Source: TMP-86 sp031394735
GTDB taxonomy: Bacteria > Pseudomonadota > Gammaproteobacteria > Steroidobacterales > Steroidobacteraceae
Direction: 5' to 3'
Assembly: GCA_031394735.1 (NCBI GenBank)
Contig: JANMXI010000047.1
Span: 1 to 48,279, forward strand
DNA length: 48,279 bases
Positions within the stretch are counted from its first letter, which is position 1; every line of letters starts with the position of its first letter. Below, piece by piece: positions 25,237-33,762 of the stretch. A program made the translations under genes and the position numbers. Below the pieces are notes generated by a model. The model did no database searches, had not been told where the DNA came from, and saw only the letters and a program-made list of their open reading frames with translations.

Positions 25237-25407
25237 ATGCCGAATGGAAACGATCCTAAAGATCCGAAAGGCACTTCCGGCTCCGGCGGCGCCACCACCC
25301 AGGGCGGCAATACGCGTCCGCCGCAAAAGGCGGTGCTGGTGGCGGCGGCGGTCGGTGGTCTGGTCGGCGGTCTGATTGGCGCGCTGATCGGCGCTGGAAT
25401 GCATTAA
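25237..25407 (+). CDS. 56-residue glycine-zipper membrane peptide
   Basis: A short gene with a TGGAG ribosome site 6 bp upstream of its ATG. The polar N-terminus (MPNGNDPKDPKG, then GGNTRPPQK) leads into one hydrophobic helix, AVLVAAAVGGLVGGLIGALIG, rich in GxxxG spacing that favours helix packing. It is divergent from the kinase gene, 49 bp apart. It shares GG-x-TRPPQK with the next tiny gene. The function is unknown. Confidence 0.65.
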   Translation: MPNGNDPKDPKGTSGSGGATTQGGNTRPPQKAVLVAAAVGGLVGGLIGALIGAGMH

Positions 25408-25430
25408 AGGTCCTACAACGAGGAACGATC

Positions 25431-25553
25431 GTGGCAGTGAAGAAACAGGCAAAGCGAAAATCATCGGCAAAAGGCGCTAAAAAGGCTGCGCCCAAGCCGC
25501 CGCCCCGCACCACGCGTGGCGGCCCGACCCGACCGCCGCAGAAGCCGAAATAG
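25431..25553 (+). CDS. 40-residue Lys/Ala/Pro-rich basic peptide
   Basis: GTG start with a GAGGA site 6 bp upstream, encoding 40 residues dominated by Lys, Ala, Arg and Pro and ending GGPTRPPQKPK. The composition resembles histone-H1-like tails and nucleic-acid binding peptides. The terminal GG-x-TRPPQK repeats the motif of the preceding membrane peptide. Coding status is inferred from the ribosome site and this shared motif. Confidence 0.5.
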   Translation: MAVKKQAKRKSSAKGAKKAAPKPPPRTTRGGPTRPPQKPK

Positions 25554-25566
25554 CGCGCACCCGACT

Positions 25567-26460
25567 GTGAATGCCTATCAGCCACGGCGCGCACCGCGCC
25601 ACGAATCCGTGCGCCTGCGCGGTTTGCTGCACTCTCTGACCTGTTGGGGTCCGGCGCCGTCCGCTGCGGCGCCGCCGGTGGTTTTGCTGCACGGCTTCCT
25701 CGATACCAGCGACACCTTTCAGTTTCTGGTCGATGCCTTCGTGGCGGATTGGCCGCTGATCGCACTGGATTGGCGGGGCTTTGGTCGCAGCGAATGGCCG
25801 CAGGAAGGCTATTGGTTTCCCGATTACGTCGCGGATCTGGATGCGTTGCTCGACCATGTGTGTCCCGACGCGCCGGTGCGGCTCATCGGCCACAGCATGG
25901 GCGGCAATGTGGGAGGCCTGTATGCGGGTGCGCGTCCGGAGCGAATCAGGAGCCTGGTCAATCTGGAGGGTTTCGGGTTGCCGCGTGTTCCGGTCGAGCG
26001 CGCGCCGCAACGCATGGCGCAGTGGTTGGAACAGCTTCGCTCGGTTCCCGAACTCAAAACGTATGATTCCTATGAGCACCTGTCGCAGGTCATTCGCAAG
26101 CGCTATCCGCGTGTGGCGTCGGAGCGCGTGCTGTTCATCGCGCAAAGCTGGGGCCGGCTGGAGTCCGATGGGCGAGTGCATCTGGTGGGCGACCCTCGCC
26201 ACAAGCGGGTCAATCCCGTGCTATATCGGCGTGAGGAAGCTGAAAGCTTCTGGCGGCAGATCACCGCGCCGATGCTCATGTTGTTCGGCGAGCAGTCCGA
26301 ATTTGCGCAGCATGTCGGTGAGGATGGAACCGAACAGGCGTTTCAGTCGATGATCCGCACCATCCGCACGATCAGCATCGCGGGCACGGGACATATGATG
26401 CATCTGGAATGCCCGGAAATCGTCGCGCCGTTGATCGAGCGATTCCTGCACGAACATTGA
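25567..26460 (+). CDS. alpha/beta-fold hydrolase
   Basis: A serine hydrolase of about 297 residues. The oxyanion motif HGFLDTSDTF, nucleophile elbow LIGHSMGGNVGGLYA, acidic residue in FGEQSEF and terminal GTGHMMHLE give an intact catalytic triad. The general pattern resembles esterase/lactonase or MhpC-like hydrolases, but the substrate is not evident. Starts are GTG at 25567 or GTG at 25516. The latter overlaps the small basic gene, and neither has a strong ribosome site. It heads a close-packed plus-strand run to 30750. Confidence 0.8.
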   Translation: MNAYQPRRAPRHESVRLRGLLHSLTCWGPAPSAAAPPVVLLHGFLDTSDTFQFLVDAFVADWPLIALDWRGFGRSEWPQEGYWFPDYVADLDALLDHVCPDAPVRLIGHSMGGNVGGLYAGARPERIRSLVNLEGFGLPRVPVERAPQRMAQWLEQLRSVPELKTYDSYEHLSQVIRKRYPRVASERVLFIAQSWGRLESDGRVHLVGDPRHKRVNPVLYRREEAESFWRQITAPMLMLFGEQSEFAQHVGEDGTEQAFQSMIRTIRTISIAGTGHMMHLECPEIVAPLIERFLHEH

Positions 26461-26470
26461 TGCTCTCGCC

Positions 26471-27118
26471 ATGGAAATCCGCAAATCAGGCTTGTTGCCC
26501 ACCGAATCGCCCGCCGTCCCGACGGGGCTTGCCGAACGCGGCGCGCGCACGCCTGCGCAAGTGGCGGCCGGCGGTGACTGGTCCAGCATCAAACCCCTGG
26601 ATCTCAGCGCCGCGCTGCAGATTCTCGTTGCCGAAGTGAAGCTGGCGCTGATCGAGGCCGGCTTTGCGAGCCTTGCCGCCGATGCATCGTTGCGGTCGAC
26701 TGCACCGCTGTCGCCCGCGGCGGCTGCGCCCGCGCTGGTCGACTTGTTTCTACGACTCCTCCCGCAGGACGAAGCCACACCGCAGGGGGTGTTTAGTGCG
26801 ACCGCGGAACGGCTGCTGCAAGCCATCAGCCGCGGCAGCAGCGCGGCCATCGAACGCGTCATCGCCTGGCGCGATACGCCACCCGCCATCGCCGCCACCT
26901 TGCAGGAGGTGCGGTCGCTGGCCCTGGCCATCATCAGTGGCGAACAGCCTGCCCTGCTGTCACGTCCGGAGTGGCTCGGCTTGGTGACTTCGCTGCAGCG
27001 TGTATGGCGTCGTCGGCGCCGCACGCGGTTGCTGTCCGCTACCGATGCCGATCACCCCGACGTTCCGGCTTTGGAAGAACCGCCGGCAACACCGCCGAGT
27101 GGCGGCGGCCGGCGATGA
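26471..27118 (+). CDS. Hypothetical Ala/Leu/Arg-rich protein
   Basis: A 215-residue protein, soluble by appearance. A Pro/Ala-rich N-terminus is followed by amphipathic helices (ALQILVAEVKLALIEAGF, ATAERLLQAI, ATLQEVRSLALAII), then a strongly basic patch RRRRRTR and a Pro/Gly-rich end. I recognise no family. The helical pattern and basic patch could suit a protein- or RNA-binding role, but this is speculation. Its stop overlaps the next start in ATGA. Confidence 0.6.
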   Translation: MEIRKSGLLPTESPAVPTGLAERGARTPAQVAAGGDWSSIKPLDLSAALQILVAEVKLALIEAGFASLAADASLRSTAPLSPAAAAPALVDLFLRLLPQDEATPQGVFSATAERLLQAISRGSSAAIERVIAWRDTPPAIAATLQEVRSLALAIISGEQPALLSRPEWLGLVTSLQRVWRRRRRTRLLSATDADHPDVPALEEPPATPPSGGGRR

Positions 27119-27375
27119 AGGAAGCCGTGCTGCGCGCCTGGGCGCGCGTCCCGCACTGGATTCGACGTGTCGCGGTGGGCCTCGCCGGCGGCGCGGTGCT
27201 GGTGGTCGGCATTGCCATGATCGTGCTGCCCGGCCCGGCGTTCATCATGATCCCGGCGGGCCTCGCCATTCTGGGTCTGGAATTTGCCTGGGCGCGCGTG
27301 TGGTTGAAGAAGGCGCGCGAGAAAGCGAAGAGTCTGACCGCGTCCAAACCCAAGCAGGACCCACCGAAATCTTGA
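27115..27375 (+). CDS. Small PGPGW-like transmembrane protein
   Basis: An 86-residue inner-membrane protein with two close hydrophobic segments flanking VLPGPAFIMIPAGLAILGLEF. This matches the PGPGW (putative transmembrane protein) family, with the signature altered to PGPAF. A basic C-terminal tail follows (KKAREKAKSL). Family function is not known to me. It is coupled to both neighbours by ATGA and TGATG overlaps. Confidence 0.75.
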   Translation: MKEAVLRAWARVPHWIRRVAVGLAGGAVLVVGIAMIVLPGPAFIMIPAGLAILGLEFAWARVWLKKAREKAKSLTASKPKQDPPKS

Positions 27376-27860
27376 TGTCGACCCGCGCCTACGAACTGAA
27401 GCAGACGCTGCCGCAAATCGGCCGAGTCGATTGGATGGGCGTCCGTTCCGCTCGCCATCAACCGGTGATCAGCGTCGACGCGGTGGAATGCCGTATCGGT
27501 GGTCTGGTCGGTGATCATCATCGAGTCAGGACCGCATCCAAACGCCAGGTCACCTTGATACAGGCCGAGCACCTGCCCGCCATCGCCTCGCTGATGCAGT
27601 GCGAGCGCATCGACCCGGCGACGTTGCGCCGCAATCTGTGCATCTCGGGCATCAATCTGCTGGCGCTCATGGGGCGCCGGTTTCGCGTCGGCGCCGCCGT
27701 TTTTCTGGGCGTTGCGCCGTGCGACCCGTGTCATCGCATGGAGGTTGCGCTCGGCGCCGGCGGCATCACCGCTCTGTGCGGTCACGGCGGGATCACCGCG
27801 CAAGTACTGCAGCCGGGCGTCGTGCGTTTGCATGATGCCGTGTCGGCACTGAACGACTGA
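27375..27860 (+). CDS. MOSC domain protein
   Basis: A 161-residue stand-alone MOSC domain. GGLVGDHH, RQVTLIQAEHL and RRNLCISGINLLAL with Cys89 follow the domain pattern. MOSC domains of molybdenum cofactor sulfurases and of YiiM/mARC proteins handle sulfur or bind Moco. An additional PCDPCHRME (Cys116, Cys119) is seen in some stand-alone members. The specific substrate is unknown. The start overlaps the preceding stop by 1 nt. Confidence 0.85.
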   Translation: MSTRAYELKQTLPQIGRVDWMGVRSARHQPVISVDAVECRIGGLVGDHHRVRTASKRQVTLIQAEHLPAIASLMQCERIDPATLRRNLCISGINLLALMGRRFRVGAAVFLGVAPCDPCHRMEVALGAGGITALCGHGGITAQVLQPGVVRLHDAVSALND

Positions 27861-27867
27861 GCGCCCT

Positions 27868-29142
27868 TTGAACTCGAACCAAAGCATGGGCGGCTTCGCG
27901 GCGCTCGCCCATCGTGATTTCACGCTGTTCCTGACGGCGAAATTTTTCACCTCGGTCGCCGGACAGATGCTGGTGGTGGCGGTGGGCTGGCAGGTCTATC
28001 AAATGACCGGCCGCCTGATCGATCTGGGCTTCATCGGCCTGTCGCAGTTCCTGCCCTTCGTCGCGCTGGCGCTGTTCGCCGGTCATGCGGCCGATCGTTA
28101 CGATCGCAAACTCGTCATCGTTCTGTGCAATGTGGCCCACCTGCTCTGCGGGCTCGCGTTGCTGGGCATGACGATGTTCAAGGTGACGAGTGTGCTGCCG
28201 ATTTTTTCCGCGCTGGCATTTCTGGGCGTCGCGCGCGCATTTCACGCGCCGGCCGCGCAGGCCATCATGCCCAATCTGGTGCCAATTTCCGCATTCAGCA
28301 ATGCAGTGGCGCTGAATTCATCCACCTGGCAGATCGCCTCAGTGGCAGGTCCCAGTCTCGGTGGTCTGTTGTATTCGATTGCCGGTGGCGCTCCCGCGGG
28401 TGGTGCCGGTCTGGATTCCGGTGCCGCGCTGGTGTATGGCGTGGCCAGCGTCATGCTGCTGGCAGCCGTGCTGCTCATGGCCTTGATCCGCAGCCACAAA
28501 GCGGCGAGCCATGCGTCCGAGATCACCTGGTCGGAATTGCTCGAAGGCTTTCGCTTCGTGTGGCGCCGCAAGCCGGTTCTGGGCGCCATTTCGCTCGACC
28601 TGTTCGCCGTGCTGTTCGGTGGCGCGACCGCGTTGCTGCCGGCATTTACGCATGATGTTCTGCATGCCGGGCCCGACGTGTTCGGCCTGCTGCGCGCCGC
28701 ACCGGGTGTAGGCGCCGGCGTCACCGCTGTGCTGCTCGCGTTTCGGCCCATCACGCGCCGGGTCGGCGTCTGGATGTTCGGTGGCGTCGTGGTGTTCGGC
28801 ATTTCAACCATCGTGTATGCGCTGTCACGGGATGTGTGGCTGGCCCTGATAGCCTTGGTGCTGCTCGGCGCCGGCGATATGGTGAGCGTGTTCATCCGCC
28901 ACATTCTGGTGCAGATGGAAACGCCGGATCAGATTCGAGGTCGGGTCAGCGCGGTGAACTCGGTGTTCATCGGCGCGTCCAACGAACTGGGTGAATTTGA
29001 ATCCGGGTTCACGGCGGCATGGCTCGGTCTGGTGCCGGCCCTGGTGGTTGGCGGTGTGCTGACGCTGGCCGTGGCGTATCTGTGGGCCAAAGTGTGGTTT
29101 CCGATGTTGTGGCGAATGAACTCCTTCGACGAGCATACTTGA
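27868..29142 (+). CDS. MFS transporter, EntS-like (MFS_3)
   Basis: A 424-residue, 12-helix transporter with YQMTGRLIDLGFIGLSQFLP and GHAADRYDRK (motif A), characteristic of the MFS_3 group that includes the enterobactin exporter EntS. The start is TTG at 27868 or ATG at 27886. Substrates in this family vary and no siderophore genes are near, so a general exporter is the safer call. Confidence 0.85.
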   Translation: MNSNQSMGGFAALAHRDFTLFLTAKFFTSVAGQMLVVAVGWQVYQMTGRLIDLGFIGLSQFLPFVALALFAGHAADRYDRKLVIVLCNVAHLLCGLALLGMTMFKVTSVLPIFSALAFLGVARAFHAPAAQAIMPNLVPISAFSNAVALNSSTWQIASVAGPSLGGLLYSIAGGAPAGGAGLDSGAALVYGVASVMLLAAVLLMALIRSHKAASHASEITWSELLEGFRFVWRRKPVLGAISLDLFAVLFGGATALLPAFTHDVLHAGPDVFGLLRAAPGVGAGVTAVLLAFRPITRRVGVWMFGGVVVFGISTIVYALSRDVWLALIALVLLGAGDMVSVFIRHILVQMETPDQIRGRVSAVNSVFIGASNELGEFESGFTAAWLGLVPALVVGGVLTLAVAYLWAKVWFPMLWRMNSFDEHT

Positions 29143-29147
29143 GCGAC

Positions 29148-30128
29148 ATGGCCAAACATCACCACGCAGCCGGCGACCACGGGCATGATCATGATGATCA
29201 AGAGCCTGAGCACGCGGCCGCGCCCGGTCACCACCATCATCACGGTGTGCCGAAAGGGCGCTTCGAAACGCCCATCGTCATCGCCATCGTCTTGAATCTG
29301 GTGTTCGTCTGTGTCGAGGGTCTGTATGGCTGGCGCGCCAATTCCATCGCATTGATCGCCGACGCCGGCCACAATTTCAGCGACGTGCTGGGCTTGCTCG
29401 CAGCCTGGGGCGCCATGGCCTTGTCGCGACGCCCGGCCGGCGCACGTTTCACCTATGGGCTGGGCCGTTCGTCGGTGTTGGCGGCGCTGGGCAATGCCGT
29501 CCTGCTGTTGGTTGCCTGTGGCGCCATCGCGTGGGAATCAATCGGCCGCCTCTTTACGCCACCGCCAGTGGCCGGTGTCATCGTGATGTGGGTGGCCGGA
29601 GCGGGGATTCTCGTGAATGGAATCAGTGCCTACCTGCTGCATGCAGGACATGACGAGGACATGAATGTGCGGGCGGCGTTTTTGCACATGGTTGCCGATG
29701 CCGCCGTGTCCTTAGGGGTGGTGCTCGCCGGCGTCGTCATCATCTACACCGGCGCGCGTTGGATCGACCCGGCGGTCAGTCTGTTGGTGGTGCTGGTCAT
29801 TCTGTACGGCAGCTGGGGCCTGCTGCGCAATGCGCTGCACCTTTCGCTGGACGGCGTGCCTTCCAATCTGGACTCGGTGTCGATCAAGGAATTTCTGGCC
29901 GCGCAGCGCGGCGTTGCTGATGTTCACGATCTGCATGTATGGGCATTGAGCACCACCAGCGTTGCGCTCACCGCGCACCTGGTCGTGCCTGCCGGCGATG
30001 CCGGCGGTGCGTTGTTGCATTCCCTCGAGGAGGGCTTGCGTAAACGATTCAAGATCGACCATGCTACCCTGCAGATCGAACAGAACGCCTGCGAGCATGG
30101 CTGCGCAGCGCCTGCTCACACGGCCTGA
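29148..30128 (+). CDS. Cation diffusion facilitator (zinc/cadmium exporter)
   Basis: A 326-residue CDF transporter (CzcD/ZitB type). A His-rich N-terminus (13 His within the first 32 residues) probably binds metal in the cytoplasm. Six helices carry the transport-site motifs ADAGHNFSD (His75, Asp79) in helix 2 and HMVADAAVS in helix 5. The cytoplasmic ferredoxin-like C-terminal domain follows (VADVHDLHVWALSTT) and ends in CEHGC. It exports Zn2+ and related ions by H+ exchange. It starts 5 bp after the MFS gene. Confidence 0.9.
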   Translation: MAKHHHAAGDHGHDHDDQEPEHAAAPGHHHHHGVPKGRFETPIVIAIVLNLVFVCVEGLYGWRANSIALIADAGHNFSDVLGLLAAWGAMALSRRPAGARFTYGLGRSSVLAALGNAVLLLVACGAIAWESIGRLFTPPPVAGVIVMWVAGAGILVNGISAYLLHAGHDEDMNVRAAFLHMVADAAVSLGVVLAGVVIIYTGARWIDPAVSLLVVLVILYGSWGLLRNALHLSLDGVPSNLDSVSIKEFLAAQRGVADVHDLHVWALSTTSVALTAHLVVPAGDAGGALLHSLEEGLRKRFKIDHATLQIEQNACEHGCAAPAHTA

Positions 30129-30132
30129 CGCG

Positions 30133-30750
30133 ATGCCCACGCAGGCCTTCTTTCCGACGCTCATTTATAGCGCTTCGCTGCGCGCGAAAACGGCCGCCGA
30201 TCTCAACGCACAGCTGCTAAAAGAATGTCTGCAGCTGCGCCACGACGACAATGCCGGTCGTCGCTGGTCGGCAAAGAATTATCCGGGCGGATATACCTCC
30301 TACAATTCCGCGCATCGGATGCAGCATATGTCGCCCACATTCGAGACCTTGCAGCGTCGACTGGGCCCGCATGTACGCGCGTTTGCGGAACAGTTGGAAC
30401 TGGACCTGACGGGGCGTGAACTGCAGATGACCGATTGCTGGGTGAACATCATGCCGCGCCACGTCGTGCACAGCCTGCACCTGCATCCGCTGGCGACCAT
30501 TAGCGGCACTTACTACGTGAAGACGCCCAAGGGGTCCCCGGGATTGAAGTTTGAAGATCCCCGGCTGGATCGCTTCATGGCCGCGCCGCCGCGGCGTGCC
30601 GACGCTCGGCGCGAGAATCGCCCGTGGATCACGATGCCGGCTGAGGCCGGCGGGCTGCTGCTATTCGAAAGCTGGTTGCGGCACGAAGTCGTGCCCAACC
30701 GCCAAGCCGCGGAGCGCATCAGCGTGAGTTTCAACTACAGCTGGTTCTAG
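30133..30750 (+). CDS. Putative 2OG-Fe(II) oxygenase (TIGR02466-type)
   Basis: A 205-residue protein beginning MPTQAFFPTLIYSASL, with CWVNIMPRHVVHSLHLHPL, SGTYYVKTPKGSPGL and a terminal RISVSFNYSWF. This matches the small family of putative 2-oxoglutarate/Fe(II) oxygenases annotated as TIGR02466. The His-rich HSLHLHP presumably provides the first iron ligands, and the Arg-Ile-Ser end binds 2-oxoglutarate. Substrate unknown. ATG at 30133 was chosen, with 30098 as an alternative within the CDF gene. Confidence 0.8.
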   Translation: MPTQAFFPTLIYSASLRAKTAADLNAQLLKECLQLRHDDNAGRRWSAKNYPGGYTSYNSAHRMQHMSPTFETLQRRLGPHVRAFAEQLELDLTGRELQMTDCWVNIMPRHVVHSLHLHPLATISGTYYVKTPKGSPGLKFEDPRLDRFMAAPPRRADARRENRPWITMPAEAGGLLLFESWLRHEVVPNRQAAERISVSFNYSWF

Positions 30751-30800
30751 TTAACGCCGCCTCTCGCGTTAGAATGCGCGTTCGATAAAGGGGAGATTTC

Positions 30801-31214
30801 GTGCAAAAATTGAGTATTGGCGGTGTGATCGGGCGCTTCGTCGCCTGCTTGATCCTGGTGCTGGTCACCTACAACCCCACCGGACACTCGTTCGTTCACT
30901 GGATGGCGCGAGACTTTCCGCACCTGCAACCGCTGCAGGTGGTGGTCGGCTTAGGGTTGCTGGCGGTGTGGATCTTCTTCGTCCACGCGACCTGGCGTTC
31001 GCTCGGCACGCTGGGCGTCAGCTTAGGGATAGCGATCGGCGCTGCCGCAGTGTGGTTGTTCACCAGTTGGGGCTGGTTCAGCTTGTCGAATCCCGGCGTG
31101 TTGACCTGGATGGTGTTGTTGATTCTCGCCTTCCTACTGACAGTCGGGCTGTGTTGGGCGCTGATTCAGGCGCGCGTATCCGGTCAGGCAGTAGTCGACG
31201 AAGTGCAGCACTGA
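30801..31214 (+). CDS. DUF6524-like integral membrane protein
   Basis: A 137-residue protein with four predicted helices (VIGRFVACLILVLVTYNP, VVVGLGLLAVWIFFVHAT, LGIAIGAAAVWLFTSW, TWMVLLILAFLLTVGLCWAL). The YNPTG..FVHW segment matches what I recall of the DUF6524 family. GTG start with GGGGAG upstream, and TAGAAT at 30770 may be the -10. Function unknown. Confidence 0.75.
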   Translation: MQKLSIGGVIGRFVACLILVLVTYNPTGHSFVHWMARDFPHLQPLQVVVGLGLLAVWIFFVHATWRSLGTLGVSLGIAIGAAAVWLFTSWGWFSLSNPGVLTWMVLLILAFLLTVGLCWALIQARVSGQAVVDEVQH

Positions 31215-31258
31215 CGACACCGCGCAACATGAATACCTCTTCTGTTCGGAGCCAGTCC

Positions 31259-32968
31259 ATGACGATATCTCCTTTCGCCGGTGTCCTTGCCGCCGCTGCC
31301 TTGAGTCTCGGCGGTGCCAGCGGCGCACTCTCTGCGACGAGTCGCAATGTGCCGAAAGACGTGGCGACAGCGCTGCGTTTGCCGCCAGCCGTCAGCAGCG
31401 CGATGGCCGGCATCAACGGCGAGCGCATGCGCGCGCACGTGCAATTCTTAAGTGACGATCTGCTGGAGGGCCGCGGTCCTGGCGTGCGCGGCGGCGATCT
31501 GGCGGCACACTACATCGCTGCGCAATTCGAACTGCTCGGTTTGCTCCCCGCGGGCGAGAACGGCACCTATTTCCAATCGGTGAATTTCAAAGGCGTGCAG
31601 ACACTGCCGGCGACGACCGCCAGTGTGCAACCCGCGAACGGTGCGGCGTGGACTCTGTCACTCGCCGAAGACTTCGTCACCAGCAATCAGACGCAGACTT
31701 CCACCGTGGATGTCGACGCGCCCATCGTGTTCGTCGGTTACGGCATCGATGCGCCGGAATATCGTTGGAACGATTACCAGGGCGTCGATGTGAAGGGCAA
31801 GGTGGTGCTGGTCATCGTCAACGAACCGCAGTCCAAGGATCTCAAGTTCTTCACCGGCGAGGCGCTCACCTATTACGGCCGCTGGGTATATAAATTCGAG
31901 CAGGCGGCACGGCAGGGCGCGGTCGGCGCGCTCATCATTCATCGCACCGATCTCGCAAGCTACGGCTGGGACGTAGTGCGTAATTCCTGGACCAATGAGC
32001 AGGTATACCTGCGCGATGACAAGGACCCGAAGCTGCAGGCCGCATCCTGGGTGCAATTGGAGATCGCGCGAAAGATCTTCGCCGAGTCAGGACTGAAGCT
32101 TGAAGAGATGATCGACTCAGCCGGCAAGCGCGGCTTCATGGCGCGCGAATTGCCGCTGCGGTTCAAGGCGCATATCCAAAGCACTGTGCGCGACTTCGTC
32201 TCTCCCAACGTGCTGGCCGTATTGCCCGGCACGCAGGCTGGAGCTGCGAAGCAGGCGGTGGTGTACTCGGCTCACTATGACCATCTGGGCATCGCCCCTA
32301 CTCTGAAAGGCGATCAGATTTACAATGGTGCGGTCGACAATGCCACCGGCTGCGGCATCCTGCTCGAACTCGCGCATGCGTTTGCGACTGCTGCGGTGAA
32401 GCCACCGCACCCGGTGCTCTTTGCCGCCGTCACTGCCGAAGAGAAAGGATTGATCGGCTCAAATTACCTGGGCAAGCATCTGCCCATACCTTCCGCGCAG
32501 ATCGCGCTGGATCTGAACTTCGATGCGATTCTGCCGCAAGGGGTGCCTCAGTCGGTGAACGTCACCGGCGCGGAGCGCACCTCCTTCTATCCGACTGTCA
32601 GAAAGACAGCCCAGGCCTTTCATTTCGAGATTCAGCCCGACGCTGAACCCGGCGCGGGACATTACTACCGCTCCGATCACTTCAGCTTCGCGCGAACCGG
32701 TGTGCCGGCGTTCTCCATCAATACCGGCTCGACGTTTGCGGGCCAAACGCCTGAGTGGGGCAAGGCGCTACATGAGGAATACACGGCCAAGAACTATCAT
32801 CGGCCGAGTGACGAGTACACGCCGCAGATGGACTTCACCAGCAACGTGACCATGGCTCAGTTCGGATTCGCGCTCGGCTGGCAGGCGCTGAACGCGAAAG
32901 GCACGGTCCATTGGCTGCCCGGGGATGAATTCGAGGCCGCCAGATTACGAAGCGTGAAGCAGCCTTAG
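31259..32968 (+). CDS. M28-family zinc aminopeptidase with PA domain, exported
   Basis: A 569-residue secreted or periplasmic peptidase. ATG at 31259 has a GGAG site 7 bp upstream and starts a Sec signal (FAGVLAAAALSLGGASGALS). An in-frame ATG at 31229 is the alternative. A protease-associated insert (IVFVGYGIDAPEY, GKVVLVIVNEP) precedes the di-zinc core: SAHYDHLG, GAVDNATGC, AVTAEEKGLIGS with the general base Glu, DLNFDA, and the last His in YYRSDHFSF. It would release N-terminal residues from peptides. Confidence 0.92.
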   Translation: MTISPFAGVLAAAALSLGGASGALSATSRNVPKDVATALRLPPAVSSAMAGINGERMRAHVQFLSDDLLEGRGPGVRGGDLAAHYIAAQFELLGLLPAGENGTYFQSVNFKGVQTLPATTASVQPANGAAWTLSLAEDFVTSNQTQTSTVDVDAPIVFVGYGIDAPEYRWNDYQGVDVKGKVVLVIVNEPQSKDLKFFTGEALTYYGRWVYKFEQAARQGAVGALIIHRTDLASYGWDVVRNSWTNEQVYLRDDKDPKLQAASWVQLEIARKIFAESGLKLEEMIDSAGKRGFMARELPLRFKAHIQSTVRDFVSPNVLAVLPGTQAGAAKQAVVYSAHYDHLGIAPTLKGDQIYNGAVDNATGCGILLELAHAFATAAVKPPHPVLFAAVTAEEKGLIGSNYLGKHLPIPSAQIALDLNFDAILPQGVPQSVNVTGAERTSFYPTVRKTAQAFHFEIQPDAEPGAGHYYRSDHFSFARTGVPAFSINTGSTFAGQTPEWGKALHEEYTAKNYHRPSDEYTPQMDFTSNVTMAQFGFALGWQALNAKGTVHWLPGDEFEAARLRSVKQP

Positions 32969-33009
32969 GTTTGTGTGCCTCAGGAGCGGGAAAAGCGACC
33001 GCGCGGCAC

Positions 33010-33015
33010 TATAAT
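33010..33015 (+). promoter_or_regulatory. Consensus -10 element before second small-ORF/NTase pair
   Basis: A perfect TATAAT ends 7 nt before the ATG at 33023, so transcription would begin at or just before that ATG and the message would be leaderless. A second ATG at 33014 lies inside the hexamer, which argues against its use. No good -35 is visible at 17 bp. Confidence 0.5.
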
Positions 33016-33022
33016 GGCAGCC

Positions 33023-33178
33023 ATGAAATCGCGTCTCGCAGAACAGGCCAGAAAGGATCTCGCCGCTCAATGGCGCGGTAAGACAGCGCAACAGCGGTTG
33101 AATGCATTCCTGGTGCATTGCCAACTGGTCGTTGCACTCAATCGAGCGGGACAAAAGCCCACCCGCGCATTGCCTTAA
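33023..33178 (+). CDS. 51-residue helical protein preceding nucleotidyltransferase
   Basis: A small basic protein starting MKSRLAEQARKDLAAQW, with a second helix AQQRLNAFLVHCQLVVALN. Its placement 12 bp before a nucleotidyltransferase gene and its helical pattern parallel the 75-residue protein at 2125-2352. It may be the antitoxin-like or targeting partner of the enzyme. I recognise no named family. Confidence 0.55.
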   Translation: MKSRLAEQARKDLAAQWRGKTAQQRLNAFLVHCQLVVALNRAGQKPTRALP

Positions 33179-33190
33179 GGGCGCTGCGCA

Positions 33191-33748
33191 ATGCGGACCC
33201 ACGCTCCCGGACAATCTGCGTTGCTGATGCTGGATGTCGCTGCCGTTTTGAGCGCAGAGAACATCGCGTACGCGGTGATCGGGGCGATGGCGGCGGCCGT
33301 CCACGGATCGGTACGCGCGAGCCTGGATGCGGATGCCATAGTTCATCTGAGAGTTTCGGAAGCAAAGGCGATAGCGTCGAAGTTCGTCGACGCGGGTTTC
33401 GAGGCCGAGTTGCGAATCGGCGATGCCGATGACCCGATTGCGGCGTTGCTCGCAATCAACGATGAATTTGGAAATCGAGTTGATCTACTGATGGGCTTAC
33501 GTGGCATGGACCCGGCCGCATTTGCGCGCGCGCAGGACGTTGATTTCGCAGGCGCGACCTTGCGTATCGTGAGCCGCGAGGACTTCATTGCGATGAAAGT
33601 GTTCGCCGGCGGCCCACAAGACATTGCTGATGCCGAAATGGCCTTGGCGCTTGACCACAAATCCTTGGATGCGAAACTTCTGCGCCGACTGGCCGACCGA
33701 TTCGGCAAAGATGCAGCGCTGGCCCTTGATGCCTTGCTGCGTCGCTGA
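33191..33748 (+). CDS. MNT-fold nucleotidyltransferase (DUF6036/AbiEii-like), second copy
   Basis: A 185-residue nucleotidyltransferase. Gly31, Arg42, Asp46 and Asp48 (AVIGAMAAAVHG, then RASLDADAIV) fall at exactly the residue numbers seen in the 1551-2132 product. A third Asp lies in GNRVDLLMG, and the C-terminal EDFIAMKVFAGGPQDIADA block is shared. The usual GG/GS is GA here, so activity could be altered. It pairs with the small upstream gene. The target is unknown. Confidence 0.75.
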   Translation: MRTHAPGQSALLMLDVAAVLSAENIAYAVIGAMAAAVHGSVRASLDADAIVHLRVSEAKAIASKFVDAGFEAELRIGDADDPIAALLAINDEFGNRVDLLMGLRGMDPAAFARAQDVDFAGATLRIVSREDFIAMKVFAGGPQDIADAEMALALDHKSLDAKLLRRLADRFGKDAALALDALLRR

Positions 33749-33762
33749 CGCGTAAGCGCGAC

